Made by a program: the position numbers and the translations under genes. Shown here piece by piece: positions 18,101 through 24,160 of a stretch of DNA of 24,160 nt (within the stretch, counting starts at the first letter, position 1; every line of letters begins with the position of its first letter). The notes beneath the pieces are model-generated. The model was not told where the DNA came from. It ran no database searches and saw only the letters and a list, made by a program, of their open reading frames with translations. This DNA is from a virus. The stretch covers positions 1-24,160 of the IMG/VR virus record IMGVR_UViG_3300042402_006542; one strand, written 5' to 3'.

Positions 18101-21100
18101 AACAGTATTGTTGTCTGATGTGTGGCGCTCCAGCTACAATCTCACCAGTACCAATATTTTGCCTACCACTACCGAACTGCCCACTGACATAGGATTGCCA
18201 ACAGCTGGATATGTGAGTTTGGACGATGTTGATATCACAGTATTTGACATCAACAACACAGACAGTCTTGCGGCCAACATTGATCAAATTGAAGTGGGAA
18301 CCAGCATCTGGGTGGCCAAGATCAACGATTACGACTGGAACATTTATCGTGCCCAAGCAGTGCCTGGTCAAATACAGCATGTTTGTGACAATTTAAACGG
18401 AACCAGCCGAGTAATTTTCAACAGTCAGCACGGGTTAAAAGCTGGTGACAAACTGATCATCAAGTTCTTTGACAGTGAGATCAACGGCGTGTATCAAGTA
18501 CTCAACGTTCCATCACTTGACACAGTGAACATTGCATTTACTTTCACAAGCAATCGTGCAGTGGCCAATGGCACAGGTCTAGGATTTACCTTGCAAACCA
18601 TGCGGGTAGCTCAGGCCAGCGATGTGGGCGACCTGTCATATGCATTGAATATTTTGCCCGGCGCCAAAGTTTGGGTAGACGACAACGGCTCGGGTCTATG
18701 GGAAGTGCTTCAGAAGAACAATGTATTTTCAAGCATTGTTACGTTGAACCCAGAGTTGCTTGATGCCAGCGAACAATACGGAGCCAGCGTAGCACAGGCC
18801 AGAAACAAAGTGGCTGCCTTGGTGGGTAGTCCACGCTATGGTTTTGCTAGTGGCACCGCCCGGGGAGCCATCTACGTTTATGTCAAGAGTTTCAGCGATC
18901 AATACACTCCAGTAAGTCCGTTGGGCACTGGTGATGCCATACTCACCCTGGATACCACAGGTCTTCGCGGATACGGCAATGCCATAGACTTTGGCAATCA
19001 AACTTATGCCGTGGCCGGTGCCAGCGCCAGCCTGGGTTCGGCAGGGCAAGCCGACAACGGCTATGCAGTTGTGATTTATCGTGATCCAGTGTTGGGTGTT
19101 CCTGGATCTATTCCTTATGGGCAATCGCAATTGTTAACTCAACCTGCAGGCTACGGAACACTATTGACTGGTGCAGGTGAATTTGGTTACAGCGTGGCCA
19201 TGAGCTTGGACGAACGTTGGATGTATATTGGTGCCCCGGGGTTGAATCAGGTGCATGCTTATGGTTATGTCGACTGGCAAGATCAGTTAATCAGAACCTT
19301 GGCTGATGGTACCACTTTATTATATGCCATCGCTGACAATATACAAATCAACAACAAGTACCAACTCAAAGTAACCCTCAATGGACAGGTGCAAACGGTT
19401 GACGTAGACTACACTATTGACAACAATTTCAACATTGTTACCTTTGTAAACACTCCTGGCGTGACCACTGCTGGTAGTTTTATTTCTGGACAAACATATA
19501 CTATTTTAAGTGTGGGCACTACTAACTTTGTTGCAATTGGTGCAAGTTCAAACACTGTGGGAGTTGAGTTCATTGCCACTGGCTCAGGATCTGGTACTGG
19601 CACTGCACTTGCATCAACCTTGATTGAATTTGCAAGATACAACAGTTTTCAAATTCCTTATACTGCATCAACATATGATCTTGATGATGACATTGATGCT
19701 GATGGTCGTAGAGTTGGATTATTCACCGCTACAAACATTTACTCTTTCAGCATCAAAGTTAACGAGTCGCTGTTGCGTCCCAACATCGATTACACATTCT
19801 CTGGAACCACAGTGACCTTTACTGGATCCTACAGCCTAACCGACATTATTGTGGTCAGCGCCAAAGGATACTTTGAATATGTAGATACAATTGACTCTAG
19901 CATGGTCACTGGCGGTCTAACTGCTGGTGACAGATTTGGTCATTCAGTGTCATGCACCACAGACGGCCGCCAAGTCATGATTGGAACCCCAGAACGTACC
20001 ATTGATGGTGAAGTCCAGGCAGGTACAGTTTATGTATTTGATCGCAATGTACAAAAGTTCATATACGGCTCGGATCCCTCCAGTGTGAGCTTCACAGTGC
20101 TGGGCGGAACGCCTACTGCACCAGTCAGTGTATTGGTCAACAATGAATTCTTTATCAACCAAGACAACAGCGTGATCAATGCTCCCAACTCGTTTACTGT
20201 GTCTGGTGACACTGTGACCATATTGGGCGATCTGCAAATTGGTGACATAATTGAAATTGAAACCAATCAATTTCAGCAGGTGCAACAAGTTGACCAACAT
20301 GTGACAGCTGACTTCAGTAACTTTGGCCAAGCTGTACAAATTTGCAGTAACAATTGCAGTTTGTATGTTGGCGAACCGCAGAGCAGTCAACAAATATTCA
20401 AAGGTGGTGTTGTTGAACGTTTTGTAAATCAAAGCAGAGTATATGGCACTATCACAGCCACCGTGGCCAATCCAGCTTTGACTGCCGGGGACACTATTAG
20501 AATTGACAACATAGATGTTGAGGTTCCTGTGGCGCAAACTGTAGCCAGCCTGGCCACAGCGATCAATGCCGCAGTTCCAAATGTTCTAGCCACAGTCAGC
20601 AGCACTGGTTATCTCACAATCAGCGTCAAGAATTCAGCAGCAGCCGCTCCTTTCAACAAGGTACAAGTGGCACCCGGTTCAGTAGGATCAACATTTGCTG
20701 ATTTTGGGTTCGAAACGTTTGTATGGACACAGAACATTACCAGCCCATACCCTGTACAATACGCAGGATTTGGCGGCGCAATCAGCATAAATGATTCAGC
20801 TGAAAACTTGGTGGTAGGCGCACCTCAAGGCACAATCTATCTTGAAACGGTGTTTGATGATGGTACCACAGTGTTTGACGCTGGCAGCACAATATTTTTC
20901 TCGGTAATTGTGCAGAGCGGTGCAATTTACACATTTGATTATTTGCCCAGCAGCTCGCTGACTGTGACCAACCCTGGTAAGTTTGTGTTTGGCCAACAAA
21001 TCAACAACAATCTTGTTGGGCAGTATGATATGTTTGGTGCTGCGGTTGACTATACTTCGGGCGTGTTAATGGCCGGCGCACCAAAAAATGATGCCGGTGA

Positions 21101-24100
21101 CAGCGATGCAAACTTTGGAGCTGTGTTTGTGTTTGAAAACCCAACTCAATCACCGGCTTGGAGTGTGATAGAGATTCAACAACCCACAGTGGACATTAGA
21201 CTGTTGAATTCAGTGTTTTTCTTTGACAGCATCACCAGCGCACGAACTGAATTCTTGGATTTTATAAATCCATTGCAAGGAAAAATATTGGGCGCTGCCC
21301 GAGCCAACATTGACTACGTGGGCGCAGTGGACCCTGCGGCCTATAATGTGGGACCCGCAAACCTCAAAGGCAGCACATGGTTCGCTGATCATGTAGGAGA
21401 AATTTGGTGGGATATCAGTTCAGTTAGATTCATTGATCCCAATCAAGACAGCATAGTGTACGCCAGCCGACGCTGGGCACAGTTGTTCCCTGGTAGCGAA
21501 GTTGATGTGTACCAGTGGGTTCAAAGCACAACACCGCCATCAACTTACACAGGCGAAGGCATACCACTGAACACGGTTTCCTATACAGTCAACACTAATT
21601 TGTCACAAGATGGAACATTTGCTACCTATTATTATTTCTGGGTGCGTGGCATCACAGTCACAGCCACGCAGCTAGGCAAAACATTGCCGGCCAGCACTGT
21701 AGCATCTTACATTGCTGATGCCAAGGCCAGTGGCATTCCCTACATGGCACCCATAAATGCCAACACAATTGCATTGTACAACTGTGCTGATCTTATTTCA
21801 GCCAGCGACACAGTAATCAGCATTGAATATGATCGTGAATTTACCAACGATAATGTACACGTTGAATACGAACTGATTCCTCAAGACCGTGCTGATGGTT
21901 TTTTGAGTGACAATTTATATCGTAAACTACAGGACAGTTTCTGCGGGGTAGACACCTTTGGTAACAAAGTACCTGATCCTAACCTGGGACCCGCTGAACG
22001 ATATGGAGTACAGTTCCGCCCGCGTCAATCAATGTTCGTGGATCGTTTTGCTGCGTTAAAAAATTATCTAAAACGTGCAAATGCAGTGCTGGCACAGTAT
22101 CCAATCACTGAAGATAAGTCGTTTAATCTGTTGAACAGCAGTGACCCAATTCCGTCGCAGACCGAGATTGTTGATGCTGTCACCGTCACCAATTGGAACC
22201 TTCAGGTTGCCAACTTGGAAATACTGGGATTCCAAACACCGTTCTGGAGTGATCCCTTGGGATCAATACCACTGGGTTACAAGTATCTTGTGACCACTGA
22301 CAGCAGTCAACGAGGATTGTGGACCATTTACACTGTTCAAGAAAGCGATACTGCGCCCAACACTAGAGAATTGGTTCTTTCCAAGGTACAAGGGTACAAT
22401 ACTCCAGACTATTGGAGCTACATCAATTGGTATCGTCCTGGATACAATTCCAGCACCAAAGTTGTTGCTGAGGTTGCCAATTATGCATCCTTGAGCACAC
22501 TGACTGTCACAGTTGGCAGCAGTGTAAAAGTCACAGCCAATGCTCAAGGAAAATTTGAAATCTATCTTAGAACCGATCTGGGTTGGGAACGAGTTGGGTT
22601 GCAAGATGGCACCATTGAATTCAGCGCGGAACTATATGACTATGCACTGGGCAGATTTGGATTTGACGTAGAAGTATTTGATGCACAGTATTTTGATCAA
22701 GAGCCTGTGATAGAAACAAGAAAAATTATTCAAGCCATCAACGAAGAACTATTTGTTGGCGACTTAGAAATACAGCGCAACAAGTTGTTGGTGTTGATGT
22801 TTAACTTTGTGTTGAGTGAATTCTCTGCACCAGAGTGGCTGGTCAAGACATCGCTAATTGACGTTGATCATAGAATTCGCCAACTGATACCGTATCAAAA
22901 CTACGTGCGAGACAACCAAGAATTTGTAAGTGACTACATCCAGGAAGTCAAACCATATCACGTGACCATTAGAGAATTTAACTTGCTGTACAACGGTTTT
23001 GATGAATTTTTTGGTGATATAACTGACTTTGATTTGCCGGCCTACTACAATACTTCGCTGGAAATACCTAAGTTTACCAGTCCTATATTGTTACCATACA
23101 ATAACGGAACAGCATTTAATTCTAGCACCAACATCGAAAGTGACGTACCATCAACCAGCGCATTGTGGTCAACTTGGCCGTACAATCAGTGGTACAGCAA
23201 TTATTTGTTGTCGTTGGAAAGTGTACAAATTATTGATGGTGGATCGGGTTATACACAACCCCCAGTGGTGATAATCACAGGAGGTGCAACAGAACCGGCC
23301 AAAGCCACCGCTGTAATCAATAGTATTGGACAAGTTGTTGCAGTAAATGTTACCAACTCGGGATCAGGCTATATTCAAACCCCAACAATAACATTTGATG
23401 GTGGCAACGGTGTTGCTGCCCGGGCATATGCAGTAATGAACAACAGCCTAGTACGCAGTTTCCGCACAGTGATCAAGTATGATCGTTTTCAGTATTTTTC
23501 AGACATAGCATCTTGGGAACCAAATCAAATTTACAATCCCGGTGCCCTGGTACGTTACGATGATCGCGTGTGGCAAGCCAGCGCAGCAACGCCAGTTACT
23601 GGCCCCACGTTCAATCTTGAAGATTGGACCCTGATCCCAGCACGACAACTAAGTGGCGTTGATCGTACCATGGGTTACTATGTGCCTGGAGTCAATCAAC
23701 CAGGACTTGAGTTGCCATTGTTGATCGACGGTGTTGATTATCCTGGGGTACAGGTGTACGGCGATTACTTCTTGAACAACCCAACATCAATAGACGCCAA
23801 CTACTCTAGCGAATTTACAGATGTAACACTGGGAACATCGCCCACAGACATCAATGTGGACGGCGGCGAGTTTATTGGCTTGTACGAAGGCCACGCTCCT
23901 GAAGAATTGGTCAACGGCGCAGAATTTGACACCCTTGATTTCCGCGTGTACACCAGACCCGGTGCTGACTGGAATCGCGACGGTCACGGTTTCCAGTGGA
24001 GCAGCGTTCGTTACAGTTTCGACCCTACCATTGAAACCGACTACAGCTGGGCAGGAATTACACAGCATCCAGTTCAGGTTCTGGTGAGCAATATTACCAC

Positions 24101-24160
24101 TGGTACTGACCTAGCACCAGATGTCAACTACACCGTTGATTGGGTAAATCAAACAGTTTC
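12105..24160 (+). CDS. Giant modular baseplate-associated structural protein (3' partial, at least 4018 aa)
   Basis: One frame stays open from this ATG to the right edge, giving 4018 codons without a stop. GGAG at 12094-12097 lies 7 bases before the ATG. The N-terminus (SVDFLPEIFQTDANKQFLAA, then KTQGFIGRRVGPGVNPND) and internal blocks such as PWEMLGF with DWWQDRYGPAPYTG (about 1315-1339), GFKPRQYLAALNLDDVSQ (about 1899), WWDISSVRF to DVYQWVQS (about 3100-3141), EVKPYHVTIREF (about 3614) and EELVNGAEFDTLDFRVYT (about 3933) resemble the giant virion proteins of marine T4-like phages. Position after gp6 matches T4 gp7 (1032 residues), so a wedge role is likely but unproven. Modules seen: cupredoxin-like (173-255), inserted beta domain (429-507), CBM5/12-like (1816-1857 and 3804-3846), a seven-repeat FG-GAP propeller (2225-3013) and GSGYT repeats (3707-3779). 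No enzyme motif was recognised. Confidence 0.88.
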   Translation, partial: MATVRSVDFLPEIFQTDANKQFLAATLDQLIQEPKFRKTQGFIGRRVGPGVNPNDKYVVEPTVTRSNYQLEPGVVSLVPDTDTINNAITYPGLNDAVTFQDGNGSRPDRLYSSEYYTWDPFIDFDTFINFSQYYWVPNGPDVVDVSATEIPTTDNFVVTSTNNVYNFSGVNGNSPVIELVRGGSYTFQVTDQFWIQSAPGIAGTIPATPNISSRDVYGVANNGEDSGTVVFNVPQKNAQSFYYTSLDSIGTIDLVTELGFDDINGQPLVDFILANGGIDGTTNLDNRTLVFLNNPAYTQKYQITYNTVGDVIYLQVSLLANINNLEKWTTSYGAVYSSTQWYKDEAGVIRSIPLLSAIQDTLYYQSGTNSEIFGRITLIEPGASSVLDVDTIIGRKTYTSPNGVAFTNGLKVRFTGDVVPISYKSGTSSFECTATEANTNYITYYDAGSLYVGQQVVFLTPTLGGLDAGTTYYVRSIAASGIKFTVSAVPGGPAVTLQNGTGAMNAIGISNHEYYVSGVGIAIELLPVTDFVVPETYVEDYNDSTIAVEPADPDYLTISRASRDLNAWTRSNRWFHVSVLNATAEYNNTAANLDNNLRAKRPIIQFRPGVRLWNMGTQGKAPVDIIDFTETDAFSNVEGSTGYTTNGYSLVEGSRVIFAADEDLSVRNKIYVVTFAVPDTIPPLIAQPVIVLTEAADGAVELDESTVCLNGNTIAGKTFWYDGADWIEAQQKTKVQQAPLFNIYDVDGVSFGDRVKYQSSNFVGSKLFSYAVGDTTILDPVLQFPLQYLNINNVGDIVFDNNLYVDSFTYTIDNVSTVTPISSGAAREYATRTAYAKLIGWQTAVVEQQIYQQFQFNYTGSRLQLDIAVTPQSSIAMPVIKAYIGGQFIDPSQYTYTVGDASTTITLSNTYLPTDVIEILALSDQTSKVGFYQVPNNLENNPLNANSSSFTLGTIRTHYESICENLLALTGPINGSNNSRDLGNIVPYGLVILQQSSPLTLAGYFMRSSAYNIFASLQYSSREYTKFKAQMLDAVLNQNNIAFRTTASILDEAIQDITLGKLNTQPFYWSDMIPQGVTSYSNTYNIGLVINYVFDTVQVYNYTSSNYLGLCVYLNDQILTRDKDYVVATNGPRITITTTLVTGDTVTINEYGATYGSFVPNTPSKMGLYPAWEPEITTLVTSNGTGEFIIGHDGSSTPVFGDIRDQVLLEFETRIYSNIKQDGNPVPLTVEDVLPGQFRDTGYSFEEVNSIFGSDLLSFCGWNKLDFKTQTFSATNEFTWNYSNTTNRLNNENLLGAWRGIYRYFYDTQQPSYTPWEMLGFTIEPDWWQDRYGPAPYTGDNLVLWDDLEAGLVADPVAPYIRPEYARPGLTSVIPTGPEGELLSPLNSVVGVVPFNQNVTSKYQKSWAIGDGGPVEASWWNSSSYPFSVMHVLAVTRPAKFFALFADRDLYKFDTDYNQYLYNGRYRLDANGVEVYGNGVSKASYINWIVDYNRQTGIDSTDLLTADLKALDVRLCYRMASYSDKQYIKLITEKSSPNSTNTTLTIPDESYNILLYKNQPFDQIKYSSVAVQKVDGGGFAVFGYGTSQPYFEILQSQAVGRLQEYSSGGITVRVPTFYTDAVVQVPYGYVFVNETAVSDFLLSYGKLLEKQGLTFDNMVNGYELSWPRMVNEFLYWSQQGWSTNAIINLNPLAEGLTVTRPGAVVDGIVTETTENLLLDQNSNEIPTRSLNVVRLGNTFTIQPLSTQSISYINLRFTNFEHMMVLDNQSVFGDLIYDPITGARQSRLTLVAVTTSDWNGSVDTPGFILNQDNVQEWTGLKTYPKGEIVKYKNVYWSALKIVQPSAKFNFNDWAQSDYTQIELGLLPNLANKADQLANSYNINDANIESDNDLLSYGLIGFKPRQYLAALNLDDVSQVNVYRQFLGTKGTILAAELFKSANLGKEAADYTIYENWGVQRAVYGANANRSFFELRLNRALLSSNPSLVEVVVPQQSSQADQTVLLSDVWRSSYNLTSTNILPTTTELPTDIGLPTAGYVSLDDVDITVFDINNTDSLAANIDQIEVGTSIWVAKINDYDWNIYRAQAVPGQIQHVCDNLNGTSRVIFNSQHGLKAGDKLIIKFFDSEINGVYQVLNVPSLDTVNIAFTFTSNRAVANGTGLGFTLQTMRVAQASDVGDLSYALNILPGAKVWVDDNGSGLWEVLQKNNVFSSIVTLNPELLDASEQYGASVAQARNKVAALVGSPRYGFASGTARGAIYVYVKSFSDQYTPVSPLGTGDAILTLDTTGLRGYGNAIDFGNQTYAVAGASASLGSAGQADNGYAVVIYRDPVLGVPGSIPYGQSQLLTQPAGYGTLLTGAGEFGYSVAMSLDERWMYIGAPGLNQVHAYGYVDWQDQLIRTLADGTTLLYAIADNIQINNKYQLKVTLNGQVQTVDVDYTIDNNFNIVTFVNTPGVTTAGSFISGQTYTILSVGTTNFVAIGASSNTVGVEFIATGSGSGTGTALASTLIEFARYNSFQIPYTASTYDLDDDIDADGRRVGLFTATNIYSFSIKVNESLLRPNIDYTFSGTTVTFTGSYSLTDIIVVSAKGYFEYVDTIDSSMVTGGLTAGDRFGHSVSCTTDGRQVMIGTPERTIDGEVQAGTVYVFDRNVQKFIYGSDPSSVSFTVLGGTPTAPVSVLVNNEFFINQDNSVINAPNSFTVSGDTVTILGDLQIGDIIEIETNQFQQVQQVDQHVTADFSNFGQAVQICSNNCSLYVGEPQSSQQIFKGGVVERFVNQSRVYGTITATVANPALTAGDTIRIDNIDVEVPVAQTVASLATAINAAVPNVLATVSSTGYLTISVKNSAAAAPFNKVQVAPGSVGSTFADFGFETFVWTQNITSPYPVQYAGFGGAISINDSAENLVVGAPQGTIYLETVFDDGTTVFDAGSTIFFSVIVQSGAIYTFDYLPSSSLTVTNPGKFVFGQQINNNLVGQYDMFGAAVDYTSGVLMAGAPKNDAGDSDANFGAVFVFENPTQSPAWSVIEIQQPTVDIRLLNSVFFFDSITSARTEFLDFINPLQGKILGAARANIDYVGAVDPAAYNVGPANLKGSTWFADHVGEIWWDISSVRFIDPNQDSIVYASRRWAQLFPGSEVDVYQWVQSTTPPSTYTGEGIPLNTVSYTVNTNLSQDGTFATYYYFWVRGITVTATQLGKTLPASTVASYIADAKASGIPYMAPINANTIALYNCADLISASDTVISIEYDREFTNDNVHVEYELIPQDRADGFLSDNLYRKLQDSFCGVDTFGNKVPDPNLGPAERYGVQFRPRQSMFVDRFAALKNYLKRANAVLAQYPITEDKSFNLLNSSDPIPSQTEIVDAVTVTNWNLQVANLEILGFQTPFWSDPLGSIPLGYKYLVTTDSSQRGLWTIYTVQESDTAPNTRELVLSKVQGYNTPDYWSYINWYRPGYNSSTKVVAEVANYASLSTLTVTVGSSVKVTANAQGKFEIYLRTDLGWERVGLQDGTIEFSAELYDYALGRFGFDVEVFDAQYFDQEPVIETRKIIQAINEELFVGDLEIQRNKLLVLMFNFVLSEFSAPEWLVKTSLIDVDHRIRQLIPYQNYVRDNQEFVSDYIQEVKPYHVTIREFNLLYNGFDEFFGDITDFDLPAYYNTSLEIPKFTSPILLPYNNGTAFNSSTNIESDVPSTSALWSTWPYNQWYSNYLLSLESVQIIDGGSGYTQPPVVIITGGATEPAKATAVINSIGQVVAVNVTNSGSGYIQTPTITFDGGNGVAARAYAVMNNSLVRSFRTVIKYDRFQYFSDIASWEPNQIYNPGALVRYDDRVWQASAATPVTGPTFNLEDWTLIPARQLSGVDRTMGYYVPGVNQPGLELPLLIDGVDYPGVQVYGDYFLNNPTSIDANYSSEFTDVTLGTSPTDINVDGGEFIGLYEGHAPEELVNGAEFDTLDFRVYTRPGADWNRDGHGFQWSSVRYSFDPTIETDYSWAGITQHPVQVLVSNITTGTDLAPDVNYTVDWVNQTV
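12621..12868 (+). other. Cupredoxin-like domain in the giant protein
   Basis: The segment reads PVIELVRGGSYTFQV, then FWIQSAPG, then VYGVANNGEDSGTVVFNVP and SFYYTSLDSIG. This is the pattern of a cupredoxin-like beta sandwich common in large marine phage structural proteins. The His/Cys/Met ligands that bind copper in true cupredoxins are not visible, so a structural role is more likely than redox activity. Confidence 0.5.
13389..13625 (+). other. Inserted beta domain in the giant protein
   Basis: About 79 residues, from FECTATEANTNYITYYD through GGLDAGTTYYVRSI and GIKFTVSA to LQNGTGAMNAI, look inserted within a host domain whose flanking strands are FTGDVVPISYKSG and NHEYYVSGVGIAIELLPV. I recall the same TTYYV / F-T-S-A pattern as a recurrent module in marine phage tail proteins. 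Confidence 0.5.
17550..17670 (+). other. CBM5/12-like chitin-binding module 1
   Basis: The residues follow the small chitin-binding (ChtBD3, CBM5/12) pattern: W-T-G, then YPKGEIVKYKNVYWSA, and a closing FNFNDWAQ. The spacing of the aromatic residues (W, Y, Y, W, W) fits the family. Carbohydrate binding is inferred. Confidence 0.5.
18777..21141 (+). other. Seven FG-GAP-like repeats: probable beta-propeller
   Basis: Seven repeats share the pattern (Y/F)G-x-(S/A)-(V/I), a hydrophobic strand ending in G-(A/T/E/S)-(P/S), and a closing G-x-(V/I)-(Y/F) strand. Starts are 18777 (YGASVA, LVGSPRYG, GAIYVYV), 18966 (GYGNAI, VAGAS, GYAVVIY), 19179 (FGYSVAM, YIGAPG), 19929 (RFGHSV, MIGTPE, GTVYVF), 20316 (NFGQAV, YVGEPQ, GGVVERF), 20763 (GFGGAI, VVGAPQ, GAIYTF) and 21027 (MFGAAV, MAGAPK, GAVFVF). 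Seven is the number of blades in integrin alpha-type FG-GAP propellers. Insertions of about 217, 90 and 111 residues separate blades 3-4, 4-5 and 5-6. Confidence 0.75.
19473..19612 (+). other. GTT-F-x-AIGASSNTVG module inserted in the propeller
   Basis: The segment GQTYTILSVGTTNFVAIG, then ASSNTVGVEFIATGSGSG and a Thr/Ala tail, is a Gly/Thr-rich module that I recall as widespread in marine phage tail and virion proteins. Here it lies between propeller blades 3 and 4, splitting a short beta module. Confidence 0.6.
23223..23440 (+). repeat. GSGYT-type tandem beta repeat in the giant protein
   Basis: Two units, IIDGGSGYTQPPVVIITGG and VTNSGSGYIQTPTITFDGG, each followed by an A-x-A-x-(A/V) strand, form a tandem repeat of about 40 residues. 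This GSGYxxxP pattern is frequent in phage tail and bacterial surface proteins. Confidence 0.65.
23514..23640 (+). other. CBM5/12-like chitin-binding module 2
   Basis: W-E-P-N-Q, then YNPGALVRYDDRVWQAS and a closing FNLEDWTLI, match the small CBM5/12 fold better than module 1. It directly follows the GSGYT repeats. The sugar it would bind cannot be told from sequence. Confidence 0.55.

Noticed and set aside
19950-20537. 195-codon minus-strand frame in the giant gene
   Set aside because: It is antisense to the propeller repeats, which are clearly coding on the + strand; composition is that of a shadow frame.
12105-24160. Naming the giant gene gp7 outright
   Set aside because: Position after gp6 fits gp7, but I could not recognise gp7-specific sequence by eye and the protein is at least four times longer, so the name is left open.

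Overview
The window is one dense, single-strand gene cluster from a tailed phage (or prophage) with a T4-type contractile tail. Eight genes lie on the + strand with gaps of 0 to 47 bases; no minus-strand gene, RNA gene, insertion sequence or CRISPR array is supported. The gene set is the T4-like baseplate module: a tail-tube cap/initiator protein (gp48/gp54 type), wedge protein gp53, a large hub-type protein, the gp5-type central spike, an Ala/Gly-rich protein of unknown function, wedge proteins gp25 and gp6, then a giant structural protein that runs off the right edge. The protein style (long beta-rich modular proteins, gp6 of 1158 residues, giant protein after gp6) is that of T4-like myoviruses of marine or freshwater bacteria, including cyanophages and pelagiphages. 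The sequence does not identify the host, and its moderate GC content argues mildly against a very AT-rich host such as Pelagibacter.

Layout: 1-1037 tube cap protein, cut off at its 5' end, with an N-terminal array of 10-residue repeats; 1037-1336 gp53; 1340-4696 hub-like 1118-residue protein; 4700-6220 gp5-like spike without a lysozyme domain; 6222-8186 unknown Ala-rich virion protein; 8204-8581 gp25; 8629-12105 gp6; 12105 to beyond 24160 the giant protein (at least 4018 codons). The only two non-coding gaps worth the name (8187-8203 and 8582-8628) both carry ATAAATA, which matches the core of the T4 late promoter (TATAAATA). The upstream block 1-8186 may therefore be one transcript, with gp25 and gp6 plus the giant gene having their own late starts.

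How they work together: gp25, gp6 and gp53 build the wedges; the hub-like protein and the spike form the centre; the tube cap protein starts tail-tube assembly. The giant protein sits where T4 encodes gp7 and is probably wedge-associated, with many add-on modules. The most interesting part is inside it. Residues about 2225-3013 contain seven FG-GAP-like repeats, the number needed for an integrin-alpha-type seven-bladed beta-propeller, with large insertions between blades. Around it are two chitin-binding-like (CBM5/12) modules, a cupredoxin-like fold without copper ligands, a GSGYT repeat domain and at least six copies of a short beta module. Together they suggest a baseplate-anchored, surface-binding mosaic.
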